Shown: piece by piece, positions 46,399 to 55,483 of the stretch
How positions within the stretch are numbered: position 1 is the first letter of the stretch
How the letters are laid out: each line of letters begins with the position of its first letter
Origin: Pseudomonas mandelii
GTDB lineage: Bacteria; Pseudomonadota; Gammaproteobacteria; Pseudomonadales; Pseudomonadaceae
Direction of reading: 5' to 3'
Assembly: GCF_900106065.1 (NCBI RefSeq)
Contig: NZ_LT629796.1
Coordinates: 434,001 to 498,000, forward strand
DNA: 64,000 nt
Notes under the pieces: generated by a model
What the model saw: only the letters and a program-made list of their open reading frames with translations
What the model was told of the DNA's origin: nothing
Database searches by the model: none
Made by a program: the position numbers and the translations under genes

Positions 46399-46650
46399 AT
46401 GAAAAGAGCTGCCGTTCGTGCCGCCGTGCATCGTTTCATCAGCCGCCTGCTGGAGGGTCAGGATGACTTCGACGACAACGCCAGCCTGGCGCAGTTGGGA
46501 TTGGATAAACAGGATATCGAAGAGCTGATCTTCCATCTGGAGGATGAGCTGGGGTTGACGGCGTTTACGGCGGAAGAAGACCGTATGCTCAAGGATGCCA
46601 GGACGGCGAATGATTTGAGTCGGTTTTTGGTGGAGATTGGACGGCATTGA
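46399..46650 (+). CDS. Acyl-carrier-protein-like small protein lacking the carrier serine
   Basis: An 83-residue acidic helical protein with the layout of an acyl carrier protein: helix 1, loop with LAQLGLDKQDIEELIFHLED, then a helix 3/4 region. The DSL motif that carries 4'-phosphopantetheine reads DKQ (residues 36-38), so Lys replaces Ser and the protein cannot be a conventional carrier. The next gene toward the right is on the opposite strand. Function unknown; it may bind a partner through the ACP fold. Confidence 0.7.
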   Translation: MKRAAVRAAVHRFISRLLEGQDDFDDNASLAQLGLDKQDIEELIFHLEDELGLTAFTAEEDRMLKDARTANDLSRFLVEIGRH

Positions 46651-46681
46651 GTCCGAATGCCAAACGCACGCTCGTGGTGAA

Positions 46682-46810
46682 CTGTGGCGAGGGAGCTTGC
46701 TCCCGTTCGGCTGCGCAGCAGTCGCCAATCCTGTCCGAGTATTCCCTGACAATTCTGAGGCTACCAAGGGGCGCTACGCGCCCCAGCGAGAGCAAGCTCC
46801 CTCGCCACAG
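46682..46810. repeat. REPIN (GTGGCGAGGGAGCTTGCTCC type)
   Basis: Inverted pair of REP palindromes between the convergent ACP-like gene and the 42-residue small-protein gene. Confidence 0.9.
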
Positions 46811-46845
46811 AGGATTTGCCAGGTTTGAGCCAGTGCGGGTCAGAC

Positions 46846-46974
46846 TTACCGACGGCGCGGCTGGCGTCGACGCTGTTCGTCGTCGGTGCGAATAGGAACA
46901 GGTTGCAGAGGCGGTTCGATCAAACCGAGTGCAACACCCAGATCGTGCAGCCAGTTTTGAATTTTCTCTTTCAT
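46846..46974 (-). CDS. Conserved 42-residue small protein (PA1414-like)
   Basis: A short basic-tailed protein, MKEKIQNWLHDLGVALGLIE followed by PPLQPVPIRTDDEQRRR. The ATG at 46974 fits a compact amphipathic helix with a Pro-rich and Arg-rich tail. Its place, between a LysR gene and the MBL-hydrolase region downstream of the gbu cluster, matches PA1414 in P. aeruginosa as recalled. There the gene is oxygen-regulated and its leader is the sRNA SicX. No clear Anr box is seen in the 139-bp leader here. Confidence 0.65.
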   Translation of the reverse strand: MKEKIQNWLHDLGVALGLIEPPLQPVPIRTDDEQRRRQPRRR

Positions 46975-47113
46975 GGTGCCCCCTTCAGGGTAGTGCCGAG
47001 CGGCTGAAATTCTGTAGCCCCTTCGCACTGATAATAGTCTGAAGTCCTACGCAATGCTCGGCCAAATCCGCAATGATCTGTTACTGAATTGATCAAAATA
47101 CCTGACCGATAGT

Positions 47114-48007
47114 TCAAGCAATCGCCGAAGCCTGCATCGACGCCGATGGATAGACCGCTTGTTGCTGTTCAATCCACGCGTTCAGGTTGGCCCCGACCAT
47201 GCCTTTGCGCCACATCAACCAGGTCGTCGCGTGGGCAAACGGCTCCGCCAGCGGGTGCACCGCCACGCTTTCACGGCCCGGCAGGCTTGCCAGCATCGAC
47301 TCCGACATCAGCGCCACGCCCGAGCCAGCAATCACACACGCCAGCATGCCCGGGTAAGACTCGATCTCCATCGCCCGGCCCATGGCCGCGTGGTCATGGG
47401 CAAACCAGGCTTCAAGACGCATGCGGTAGGAGCAGCCCTGACGAAAGGTAAACACCGAGCGCCCTTCCACGTCCATGGCGCTGCGGACCGGCGGGTGATC
47501 GGCCTCGCTGATCAGCACCAGCCGCTCGTCGCATAACGGCACACCGTCCAGACCGGCCAGCTCCAGCGGGCCATCCACCAAGGCCGCATCGAGACGACCG
47601 GTGAGCAAACCTTCAAGCAATTCACCGCTGGGCCCGGACTGCACTTGCAGGTTCACCGCCGGATACGTGCGGTGATAACGCGCCAACAACCCTGGCAGAT
47701 GAATCGCCGCCGTGCTGTACATGGTGCCCAGCACGAAGTCCCCGGCCGGTTGCCCGCCCTGCACCGCCGCCTGGGCTTCGTCGCGCAAGTTAAAAAGCTT
47801 GGCGGTGTAGTCCAGCAGGACTTTTCCCGCAGGTGACAGTTGCAAACGCTGACGCTCGCGGACGAAAAGCTCTACACCGAGCTGCTCTTCAAGTTGCTTG
47901 AGTCGCGTTGACAGGTTAGACGGCACCCGGTGCAACCGTTCGGCAGCACGGGTGATCGACCCCTCCTGCGCCACGGCCTGGAAAATCCGCAATTGGCTGA
48001 ACTCCAC
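47114..48007 (-). CDS. LysR-family transcriptional regulator
   Basis: A 297-residue LysR-type regulator: HTH at residues about 2-60 (FSQLRIFQAVAQEGSITRAA, RVPSNLSTRLKQLEEQLG), then an effector domain with the FRQGCSYRMRLEAWF segment of the family that often controls exporters. The start is taken as GTG at 48007 (VEFSQLRIF) with SD GGAG; an upstream TTG is possible. It is divergent from an MFS exporter gene 103 bp away, which is the likely target. Position recalls PA1413. Confidence 0.87.
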   Translation of the reverse strand: MEFSQLRIFQAVAQEGSITRAAERLHRVPSNLSTRLKQLEEQLGVELFVRERQRLQLSPAGKVLLDYTAKLFNLRDEAQAAVQGGQPAGDFVLGTMYSTAAIHLPGLLARYHRTYPAVNLQVQSGPSGELLEGLLTGRLDAALVDGPLELAGLDGVPLCDERLVLISEADHPPVRSAMDVEGRSVFTFRQGCSYRMRLEAWFAHDHAAMGRAMEIESYPGMLACVIAGSGVALMSESMLASLPGRESVAVHPLAEPFAHATTWLMWRKGMVGANLNAWIEQQQAVYPSASMQASAIA

Positions 48008-48110
48008 GATATTCTCCAAATCAGAACAAGTTACTCACTATTATTCATTTTTAAAGAAAGTCAATCAGTCCTAGCCTGACGGTCATTGAGCCTTTACCGG
48101 AATTCAGACC

Positions 48111-49292
48111 ATGTCTCCCTTGATTCGCTTACTCGCCAGTTTTATCGCCCTGATGATGGCCATGGGGATCGGGCGTTTCGCCCTCACACCGCAAATGCCG
48201 CACTTGCTCAGCGAAGGTCAGATCGACCTGACTGCCGCCGGTCTGATTGCCGCCGCCAACTACCTCGGCTACTTCGTCGGTGCCGTGGATGCCATGTTCT
48301 CTCGCCGTCCCGAACAAGTTCGTCGGCGACTGCTCGGTGGGTTGTGGCTGTGTGTGCTGCTGACGCTGGCGTCGTTCTGGGCCAACGGGTTCTGGTCGCA
48401 CCTGGTGCTGCGATTCGGAACCGGGGTGGCCAGCGCCTGGGTGCTGGTGATGATCACGGCGTTGAGCCAGCCACTGGCAGCGGCAGCCGGCCGCCCACGA
48501 CTGGGCGCCCAGGTATTTGCCGGACCTGGTTTGGGGATTTTTCTCACAGGAATGTTGGCGTTGGGCTCGCACCTGCTGGGGCAGACGTCTGCAACCCTGT
48601 GGCTGGTGTATGCCGGTGTCGCATTGGCAATGCTGCTGGGGATTCTGCCGTTTTTGCCGCAATCGACCGCGACTGCGGTTGCCGCACCGAGCACAGCCAC
48701 TTCGAACCAGCAAGGCATTGGCCGCCTAGGTGTGATCTACGGGTTGTACGGCTTGGGCTACATCATCCCCGCCACGTTCCTTTCGCAAATGGCCAGCGCA
48801 CAGTTCCATGGCCAATGGCAGGCCGACCTGTTCTGGCCGTGCTTCGGCCTGGCGTCGGCCATCGGAGTGGTGCTGGTCAGTCTGCGTCGACAAACCCCGA
48901 ATGGCACCCGCCACTGGCTGATGGTGACGTTGTGGCTGCAAGCCGCCGGCGTCTTTGCCTGCCTGTTGGGCAGCGGGCCGGGCCTGGCGCTGGGGGTGAT
49001 TCTTTGCGGCACGCCGTTCCTGGCCTGCATGCAATTGGTGATGCAACGCTCCCGGGAACTGGCGCCCCACGCTACTCAACGCAACGCCGGGTTGCTGACG
49101 GCGTGCTTTGCGGTGGGTCAACTCGCCGGGCCGTTGCTGGCGGCGTTGAGCAGCCATTTCAGCGGCGGTCTGCAGCCAGCACTGGTGGTCGCCGGTAGCG
49201 GCTTGCTTGTCGCTGGCGGCCTGCTGTTGCGTCCGGTCACTGCTGCCCCAGGGCTTTGCGCAAACGACGGCGCACCCACTGCTCAGCGCTGA
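48111..49292 (+). CDS. MFS transporter, YbfB/YjiJ family
   Basis: A 393-residue inner-membrane transporter with twelve predicted helices. The start MSPLIRLLASFIALMMAMGI then GRFALTPQMPHLL and GLIAAANYLGYFVGA are typical of YbfB/YjiJ proteins. It is divergent from a LysR gene that probably controls it. The last 56 bp overlap the end of the convergent EamA gene, an antisense 3' overlap. Confidence 0.88.
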   Translation: MSPLIRLLASFIALMMAMGIGRFALTPQMPHLLSEGQIDLTAAGLIAAANYLGYFVGAVDAMFSRRPEQVRRRLLGGLWLCVLLTLASFWANGFWSHLVLRFGTGVASAWVLVMITALSQPLAAAAGRPRLGAQVFAGPGLGIFLTGMLALGSHLLGQTSATLWLVYAGVALAMLLGILPFLPQSTATAVAAPSTATSNQQGIGRLGVIYGLYGLGYIIPATFLSQMASAQFHGQWQADLFWPCFGLASAIGVVLVSLRRQTPNGTRHWLMVTLWLQAAGVFACLLGSGPGLALGVILCGTPFLACMQLVMQRSRELAPHATQRNAGLLTACFAVGQLAGPLLAALSSHFSGGLQPALVVAGSGLLVAGGLLLRPVTAAPGLCANDGAPTAQR

Positions 49293-50169
49293 CAAACGTG
49301 ATGCCCAACAACACCAGCACGGCACCGATGACGAAGTTCAGGCTCAGCTCCTCACCCAGCAACACCACGCCGAATGTGACACCGAACAGCGGTGTCATGA
49401 ACGAAAACACCGCCAGGTTCGCGGCCAGGTAACGGCGCAACAGCCAGAACCACGTCAGGTAGCTGAAGAACGACACGACCAATCCCTGGAACAGCACGCT
49501 CGCCACCGCCACGGTGGTCAGGCTGACGTGGGTCACCTGACCGCTGAGGATCGCGATCAGCAGCAGCCCAACGAAACCGACGATCAGTTGGTAAAACAGG
49601 GTCAGCGTGACCGGGGCTTCCGACAGTCGCGAGGCACGCACCACCACCGTGGTCGCGCCCCAGGATGCCCCGGCCAGTACGCCCAACGCATCGCCCATCA
49701 ACATGCGGTGGTCGAGGTTGTCCCAGGACACGCCGCCGGCAAACGCGATGGCGATCCCGACGAAGGCGAGGAAAATCCCCAGCCATTGCACCGGCCTCAG
49801 ACGTTCGCTCGGCAGCAGCCAGTGCACGCCCAACGCGGTAAAAATCGGCGCGGTGTAAAGGAACACCGACATATGCGCTGCCGTGGTCAGTTGCAAACCT
49901 TCGGAAATGAAAAAGAACTCCAGACCAAACAACGCACCGGCCAACAAGCCACCGCGCCAGGTGCTGCTGACCTGGTCCCAGCCACCCTTCCAGCAGATCA
50001 ACAGTCCTACAAGCAACGCGGAAATACCCGACCGCCCCGCCGCTTGCATGACCGGAGCGATGTCGGGCGCCGCCCATTTGATCATCACCTGCTGCACGCC
50101 CCAGATCAGGCACAACCCGACCATCACTTGCAGGGCAAACCCATCGGCGCTACGCCGGCTGGCGCTCAC
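49237..50169 (-). CDS. EamA-family (DMT superfamily) transporter
   Basis: A 310-residue membrane protein with ten hydrophobic segments in two EamA repeats (first GLCLIWGVQQVMIKWAAPDI; second GDALGVLAGASWGATTVVVR). The start is placed at GTG 50169 (VSASRRSADG) with SD GAGG 8 nt upstream; the longer open frame has no membrane-protein character. It is probably an exporter of amino acids or other metabolites; the substrate is unknown. Its 3' end overlaps that of the MFS gene by 56 bp. Confidence 0.86.
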   Translation of the reverse strand: MSASRRSADGFALQVMVGLCLIWGVQQVMIKWAAPDIAPVMQAAGRSGISALLVGLLICWKGGWDQVSSTWRGGLLAGALFGLEFFFISEGLQLTTAAHMSVFLYTAPIFTALGVHWLLPSERLRPVQWLGIFLAFVGIAIAFAGGVSWDNLDHRMLMGDALGVLAGASWGATTVVVRASRLSEAPVTLTLFYQLIVGFVGLLLIAILSGQVTHVSLTTVAVASVLFQGLVVSFFSYLTWFWLLRRYLAANLAVFSFMTPLFGVTFGVVLLGEELSLNFVIGAVLVLLGITFVSAEQWVRRRLRKALGQQ

Positions 50170-50353
50170 CGGAACACCTCGACAACAACAAACATGGCAG
50201 TGACTCGACAGTAAAAACAAAGCCCCGGCCTGCTTGCTGAACAAACGGTGTCGGGGCGAAAAGTTATGCTGTCGATTATTAACCAAACGGCCAGAAAATG
50301 CCGCCTGGACGGGACGTTTAAATTCCCGATTGCGTCATTGCAGGCAACGAGGA

Positions 50354-50746
50354 TCACTGCACTTTTCGCGCGACCCAATATCCGACCGTGCAGGCAATGC
50401 AGGTGGCCAACGTGCCCCAGGCCATGTCCATCAACGCCAACTGCGCCGACCATCCGTTCAAGGTTGCCCAGTTACTCAGGTCATACGTGCCGTAAGCCAC
50501 CAGACCCAATAGCGCGCCCAGCGCCGAAGCTCGTCGCCAGGTCTTCGCCGGCAACACCACGAACACCACGCAACCCAATACATAAAGAAGATAGAACACC
50601 GCTGCCGGGGCCAGCAGCGGTTGGTCGAGCATCAGCGGACCGAGCAGCGCCCGATAAGTCGGCGCCATCAGCACGCCCAGCCATAGGCCGTCGAGCACAA
50701 GAAACGCGAGCAAGGTGCCCGCGTAGGCAAACAGCCCTTTTTTCAT
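50354..50746 (-). CDS. DUF2177 family membrane protein
   Basis: A 130-residue inner-membrane protein with four helices. The conserved N-terminal LVLDGLWLGVLMAPTYRALL and central GLVAYGTYDLSNWATLNGWS are the DUF2177 signature. No function is known. The ATG at 50746 is supported by SD GAGGGG. The 184-bp gap to the EamA gene shows no other feature. Confidence 0.9.
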   Translation of the reverse strand: MKKGLFAYAGTLLAFLVLDGLWLGVLMAPTYRALLGPLMLDQPLLAPAAVFYLLYVLGCVVFVVLPAKTWRRASALGALLGLVAYGTYDLSNWATLNGWSAQLALMDMAWGTLATCIACTVGYWVARKVQ

Positions 50747-50789
50747 AACCCGCCCCTCTGTAATCGTTCTATATGGGGCCGGAGCGAGG

Positions 50790-51626
50790 TCAGCTTAGTT
50801 CAATGCGATCCGCATGAATGACGATCTGGCCATTCTTGTACAGCGCACCGATAGCCTTCTTGAAGTTGCCTTTACTGACACCAAACAGGCTGGTGATCAC
50901 GGTCGGGTCGCTCTTGTCGCTGACCGGCAGGGTGCCGTTGTTCTCACGTAACTTGGCGAGGATCTTCGAGTTGAGGCTGGTGGCGGCTTCTTCGCCCACC
51001 GGTTGCAGGCTCAGGCTGATCTTGCCGTCGGCACGGACTTCTTTGATAAAGCCCTTCTCTTCCTTGCCGGCGCGCATGAACTTGAAGATTTCGTTCTTGT
51101 GAATCAGGCCCCAGTGCTTGTTGTTGATGATTGCCTTGAAGCCCATGTCGGTCGCTTCGGCCACCAGCAGATCAACTTCCTGGCCTGGGGTGTAACTGGC
51201 CGGGGTCTTGTCGAGGTAGCGGTCCAGGCGCGCCGTCGCGGTGATGCGGCGGGTGTGCTTGTCGAGGTAGACGTGCACCACGACATATTCACCGGCCGTC
51301 ATCTGGCGCTTTTCTTCGGAGTACGGCAGCAGCAAATCCTTCGGCAGGCCCCAATCCAGGAAAACACCGATGCTGTTGACCTCAACGACTTTCAAACTGG
51401 CGAATTCACCGACCTGAACTTTCGGCTTTTCGGTAGTTGCGATGAGTTTGTCATCGCTGTCCAGATAAACAAAAACGTTGAGCCAATCTTCATCTTCGCT
51501 GGGAATATCTTTGGGAATATAACGATTAGGCAGGAGGATTTCGCCATCCGCGCCACCGTCAAGATATAAACCGAAGTTAGTGTGTTTAACCACTTGCAAA
51601 CTGTTGTAGCGCCCGACTAAAGCCAT
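50790..51626 (-). CDS. CvfB-family S1 RNA-binding protein
   Basis: A 278-residue protein of the CvfB/YitL group with three S1-type OB domains (about 1-65, 70-135 and 145-215) and a C-terminal winged helix (SLFGVSKGNFKKAIGALYKN). It begins MALVGRYNSLQVVKHTNFGL, which favours the ATG at 51626 over the one five codons earlier. Members influence RNA handling and virulence-factor expression in other bacteria; the role in Pseudomonas is not established. Confidence 0.9.
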   Translation of the reverse strand: MALVGRYNSLQVVKHTNFGLYLDGGADGEILLPNRYIPKDIPSEDEDWLNVFVYLDSDDKLIATTEKPKVQVGEFASLKVVEVNSIGVFLDWGLPKDLLLPYSEEKRQMTAGEYVVVHVYLDKHTRRITATARLDRYLDKTPASYTPGQEVDLLVAEATDMGFKAIINNKHWGLIHKNEIFKFMRAGKEEKGFIKEVRADGKISLSLQPVGEEAATSLNSKILAKLRENNGTLPVSDKSDPTVITSLFGVSKGNFKKAIGALYKNGQIVIHADRIELS

Positions 51627-51978
51627 TTCCAATACCCTCATTGCGTGGGCGGCATTCTACCCGTTTTTCCGTGCGGCGTTCCCGTGGCCAGCCCGGTGAC
51701 ACCAGAAATTCTTCTGAAGGCCTTAATTTTCCTGGGTTTTGCCTTGGGTATTTGGCCGCTCGTCAGGCCGAACGGGCGATCGTCACCCTCGCCAGCGGAT
51801 CTGAAACCTGTGTTTTTCTACCGTCGTTCTTATTTAAAACAGCAGCTTAGGAACGTATTTCGAATAATAGCTTGTGATTAATGCCGCCCCTGCAATGTGT
51901 ATTTTGAGGGGATATTAGCCAAGCAATTGTCAAGTATTTCCTGTACGATGCCTGGCCAAGTTAATTTTCTACAGGTTA
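51627..51978. other. 352-bp gap, no supported gene
   Basis: It contains the CvfB promoter on one side and a low-GC stretch before the next small gene. A GTG-started frame at 51696 to 51881 encodes a hydrophobic start followed by a basic tail, but codon use is weak and no SD is evident, so it is not called. Confidence 0.4.
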
Positions 51979-52167
51979 ATGGCCGCCATGCGTGTAAAAG
52001 CATCCAACAGCAAAGCAAAGCCAGCTCCAGCCGTTGAAACCAGCGAATCGATCAACAACCAGATCGCTGCGTTCCTCAAGTCCGGCGGCGAGATCCAGCA
52101 AATTGCCAAAGGCGTGAGCGGCCAGACGTTCGGCCCGTCCAAGCAGATCACTTTGGGCAAGAAGTAA
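51979..52167 (+). CDS. Conserved small Pseudomonas protein
   Basis: A 62-residue soluble protein: a basic, Ala/Pro-rich N-terminus (MRVKASNSKAKPAPAVE) and a helix-plus-strand C-terminus (INNQIAAFLKSGGEIQQIAK then GVSGQTFGPSKQITLGKK). The pattern of a basic tail plus a short amphipathic helix suggests nucleic-acid or ribosome association, but that is speculation. The ATG at 51979 has a weak SD (AGG); the ATG at 51988 is an alternative. Codon use is normal for the genome. Confidence 0.7.
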   Translation: MAAMRVKASNSKAKPAPAVETSESINNQIAAFLKSGGEIQQIAKGVSGQTFGPSKQITLGKK

Positions 52168-52387
52168 AACTCCCCCAAAGATCCGCCGCGTCACCTGGTC
52201 CGTAAGCGCTTTGAGCTTCGAAGCGCTTGGACTGGAACCTCCCCGCAACACCCCGCCAAACACATCAATATTTCAAAAATCGACGAACGGCCTTCAATGC
52301 CGAGCATTCGCCGGTATGCTTGCACACGTCTAGATCAAGCGTTTCAGTAGGTTTTTGTTCCTGCTCCTCGCGGTCATGGAGTGACGC

Positions 52388-53104
52388 ATGCTCAAACCCT
52401 CCCATTTATTGCTCGGCACCCTGCTGTCGTGTTCGGTCGCCAACGCGCAAATCTTCCAGCGTGAATTGGGCGATTTCGATCTCAAACTCGGCACCACCCC
52501 CAGCCGCAGCATGGCCCAAGGGCTGGTCAAGCCCGCCAGCACCGGTTCGTTCCACGGTGGTCTCGACCTGAGCCATGACAGTGGCTTTTACGCGGGGCAA
52601 TGGGCGCCGAGCATGGGTTTATCCCCTGGGGCCAACCTTGAAGTCGACTCCTACCTGGGCTTTAAACAGCCTTTCGATAATACCCTCGGGTACGAAGTCG
52701 GCATGATCCATTACAGCTACCCGAAAGTGGACACCCTCGACAGCCAGGAGTTTTTCGGTGGCCTGACCTTTCTCGGCAGCCGTTTCGGCGCAGCCTTCAG
52801 CAACGACCCGGACAAACAGAACAGCACCGTCTTCGCCGACCTGGGCGGCAATCAGCCGTTCGGCATCGGGATCAGCATGAAATACACCACCCACCAACTC
52901 AACACGCCAGCGTCGGTCGACGGCGGCTATATCGGCAGTTTCACCGATTGGTCGGTGCAACTTTCCCGGCCGTTCATGGGTGTCGACCTCAACCTGATCT
53001 ACAGCGATTCAAGCCTCAGCGGCAGCGACTGTTCCGCCTACTCCGGGCACAACAGCCAGTGCGACGGGTTGGTCACCCTCAAGGCCGAGCGCCCCTTCTA
53101 TTGA
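52388..53104 (+). CDS. TorF-family putative porin
   Basis: A 238-residue outer-membrane beta-barrel candidate (TIGR02001-like). A signal peptide spans 1-20 (cleavage after VANA). Then come alternating strands with the family features SRSMAQGL, GGLDLSHDSGFYAGQWAP and a C-terminal stretch ending in the aromatic residues RPFY as expected for barrel assembly. Substrate not known. It has 220 bp of upstream sequence with an AAGCGCTT pair of unknown meaning. Confidence 0.87.
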   Translation: MLKPSHLLLGTLLSCSVANAQIFQRELGDFDLKLGTTPSRSMAQGLVKPASTGSFHGGLDLSHDSGFYAGQWAPSMGLSPGANLEVDSYLGFKQPFDNTLGYEVGMIHYSYPKVDTLDSQEFFGGLTFLGSRFGAAFSNDPDKQNSTVFADLGGNQPFGIGISMKYTTHQLNTPASVDGGYIGSFTDWSVQLSRPFMGVDLNLIYSDSSLSGSDCSAYSGHNSQCDGLVTLKAERPFY

Positions 53105-53181
53105 TCGGCTGAACTGCCGGGCCCATTCTGCGTTCACATAAGAATCCATTAAAGAAGCCAGATCTTCGCAAGGATTCGCCC

Positions 53182-54051
53182 ATGTCGCGCTGGTTAAAGT
53201 ATCTCGCCCTCATCATCACGCTCAGCCTGGCCCTTGGCGCGTGTAGCCGCGTGGGCCTGGCCTATCGCAACCTCGACGTGATCATTCCGTGGACGCTCAG
53301 CGATTACCTGGACATGAACGGCGAACAAAAAGGCTGGTTCAACGAGCGCCTCAAGGAACACCTGAGCTGGCACTGCACCACGCAACTGCCGGGCTACCTT
53401 GACTGGCTGGACCGCTTGCAGGCGATGGTCGAGACCAACCAGGTCACCGACGACGCGCTGCAAACCCGCACTCAGGAAGCCAAGGACGCCATCGCACAGA
53501 CCGCCCGGGAAATCACCCCTTCGGCCATCGAATTGTTACAGGGGCTGGATGACAAGCAAGTCGCTGAAATGAACGACGCCTTCGCCAAGGATCAGCGCAA
53601 GCGCCAAGACGATTACGTCAAACCGACGCTCGATCAGCAGATCAAGGAACGTAGCGAGCGCATGCAAAAACGCCTGAATGACTGGCTGGGCCCGCTCAGC
53701 CCGACTCAGAGACAACGGGTGGTGACATGGTCGAACGCCTTGGGTGACCAGAACACGCAATGGATCGCCAACCGAGCGCATTGGCAGAAGCAATTCAGTG
53801 CGGCCGTTGCGCAGCGTCAGAGTCCGGAATTCCCACAGAGAATCGAGACGCTTCTGGTGAATCGTGAGAGTTTATGGACGCCAGCGTACCGTCAGGCCTA
53901 TGCCAACACTGAAGCGCAAGCACGAGGATTGTTTGTGGATTTGATGGCCGAGAGTACGCCGCCTCAACGTCAGCGGCTGTTGAAAAAGATTGGAGGGGTG
54001 CGCAAGGACTTCAACGATTTGAAATGCCTGAAAGCCGCGCAACAAGGCTAA
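53182..54051 (+). CDS. DUF6279 family lipoprotein
   Basis: A 289-residue lipoprotein. The signal peptide ends in the lipobox LGAC with Cys21 as the lipidation site. The mature part is helical with the family pattern YRNLDVIIPWTLSDYLDMN and WFNERLKEHLSWHC. The ATG at 53182 has SD AAGGA. Function unknown. It lies 77 bp after the porin gene, so they may be co-transcribed. Confidence 0.88.
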   Translation: MSRWLKYLALIITLSLALGACSRVGLAYRNLDVIIPWTLSDYLDMNGEQKGWFNERLKEHLSWHCTTQLPGYLDWLDRLQAMVETNQVTDDALQTRTQEAKDAIAQTAREITPSAIELLQGLDDKQVAEMNDAFAKDQRKRQDDYVKPTLDQQIKERSERMQKRLNDWLGPLSPTQRQRVVTWSNALGDQNTQWIANRAHWQKQFSAAVAQRQSPEFPQRIETLLVNRESLWTPAYRQAYANTEAQARGLFVDLMAESTPPQRQRLLKKIGGVRKDFNDLKCLKAAQQG

Positions 54052-54069
54052 GCCCAACACAGGTCAAAA

Positions 54070-54160
54070 TGTGGGAGTGAGCCTGCTCGCGATGATGGAG
54101 TATCAGACAACGACGATGTCGACTGACACTCCGCAATCGCGAGCAGGCTCACTCCCACAT
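54070..54160. repeat. REPIN (GTGGGAGTGAGCCTGCTCGC type)
   Basis: Inverted pair of the second REP class between convergent genes, close relative of the pair at 2446-2539. Confidence 0.9.
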
Positions 54161-54176
54161 GGGTTTCAGGTGGTCT

Positions 54177-54566
54177 TCAGGCAATCTGCGCCTTCGACGC
54201 CACCTCATCAAACGTCAGCGCATCCAGAGCATCTTCCTGCTCATCCAATACCTGCCGCGGATGGTCATTACCCGGAATGCTACTGTCGATCAGGCTCAAC
54301 AAACTCGAGCCACGCGGCGTCAAAATGTAATTGGAGCCGGTGCCGCCCTGTTCTTCGGGTCGAGACTCGATATAGCCGCGCTCCAGCAGTAATTTTTCAT
54401 ACTCGCCGGCCACCGCTTTCAGGTGATCCAGATTTTCAGTCTGTTCGCCTTCCGACGCTTTCTCCGCCGCATGCTGCTCGGCATACGGGCGCGGCGTGAA
54501 ACTGGCCTCACCGCGTTGCACTTCGTGCAGCAAGCGTTCAATCAAATCCCAGTTGTAAGTGGTCAT
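54177..54566 (-). CDS. DUF2513-like protein with a winged-helix pattern
   Basis: A 129-residue protein beginning MTTYNWDLIERLLHEVQRGE, which resembles the opening of DUF2513 proteins, followed by a long helix (ENLDHLKAVAGEYEKLLLER), GYIESRP and NYILTPRGSSLLSLI, the typical wing of a DNA-binding winged helix. It may be a regulator, but its target is unknown. The acidic C-terminal tail is unusual. Confidence 0.65.
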   Translation of the reverse strand: MTTYNWDLIERLLHEVQRGEASFTPRPYAEQHAAEKASEGEQTENLDHLKAVAGEYEKLLLERGYIESRPEEQGGTGSNYILTPRGSSLLSLIDSSIPGNDHPRQVLDEQEDALDALTFDEVASKAQIA

Positions 54567-54742
54567 CCTGATTCAACCTCCAAAGCCTGTGAGAGAGGGC
54601 CTTCTTAAGTTGTGACCTACACGCTGCGCAGCCGTTCAGCCGAGTTTTTTGCGGCTGCCGACCGACGGCATGTCGAATTGGACGCAAGTCAAACGACTAG
54701 CCTCTGTAAGTCACCTCCCAGCCTTGCGAAGGAGAAAACCTG

Positions 54743-55477
54743 ATGAACGTTCAGAATCATCCCGTCGTGTCCCGCGAAGAATGGCTCGCCGCCCGCAAAC
54801 AACACTTGGCCCACGAAAAAGCCTTCACAAAGGAACGGGACAAGCTCAGCGCCGAACGCCGCGCCCTGCCCTGGGTGAAAATCGACAAGGACTACCACTT
54901 CCAGGGCCCTAACGGCGAACTGAAACTCGCGGACCTGTTCGGCGGCCGTAGCCAACTGGTCATCTACCACTTCATGTTCGCGGCAGGATGGGACGAAGGC
55001 TGCCCCGGCTGCTCGTTCCTGTCCGACCACATCGACGGCGCCAACCAGCATCTGGCTCATCACGACGTTGCAGTGGTGGCCGTTTCCCACGCACCGTTCG
55101 CCGAATTCCAGGCTTTCAAACGGCGCATGGGCTGGAAGTTTGATTGGGTGTCGTCAGAAGGCTGCGATTTCAACTACGACTTTGGCGTCTCTGCCCGGGC
55201 CGAAGATGTCGCTGCCGGCAGAGCCACCTACAACTACGAAAAATCCGACGGTGCCGAGGAAGAACTCCCCGGCCTCAGCGTGTTTTATCGCAATGAAGCG
55301 GGCGAAATTTTTCATACCTACTCCACTTATGCTCGTGGCCTAGACATGTTGGTAGGGGCCTATAACTACCTCGACCTGACGCCGAAGGGCCGTAATGAAG
55401 AGGAAATCATGGAGTGGGTGCAGCACCACGATCGGTATGACGACAAGGCTTCAGGAAGCTGCTGCCATGGGGGATAG
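54743..55477 (+). CDS. DUF899 thioredoxin-like protein
   Basis: A 244-residue protein with a thioredoxin-like fold. Key region is FMFAAGWDEGCPGCSFLSDH with the CxxC pair C87 and C90, followed by VSHAPFAEFQAFKRRMGWKF and DFNYDFGV, all typical of the family. The C-terminus reads ASGSCCHGG. Presumed redox or dithiol role; substrate unknown. SD AAGGAG precedes the ATG. It converges with a small lipoprotein gene 6 bp downstream. Confidence 0.9.
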   Translation: MNVQNHPVVSREEWLAARKQHLAHEKAFTKERDKLSAERRALPWVKIDKDYHFQGPNGELKLADLFGGRSQLVIYHFMFAAGWDEGCPGCSFLSDHIDGANQHLAHHDVAVVAVSHAPFAEFQAFKRRMGWKFDWVSSEGCDFNYDFGVSARAEDVAAGRATYNYEKSDGAEEELPGLSVFYRNEAGEIFHTYSTYARGLDMLVGAYNYLDLTPKGRNEEEIMEWVQHHDRYDDKASGSCCHGG

Positions 55478-55483
55478 TGCGCG

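Noticed and set aside
46975..47113. Anr box upstream of the PA1414-like gene
   Set aside because: TTGAT occurs at 47089, but the second half-site does not match ATCAA at the right spacing.
51696..51881. Small GTG-started gene between cvfB-like and the next small gene
   Set aside because: No SD, weak codon bias and no recognisable pattern after the first 20 residues.
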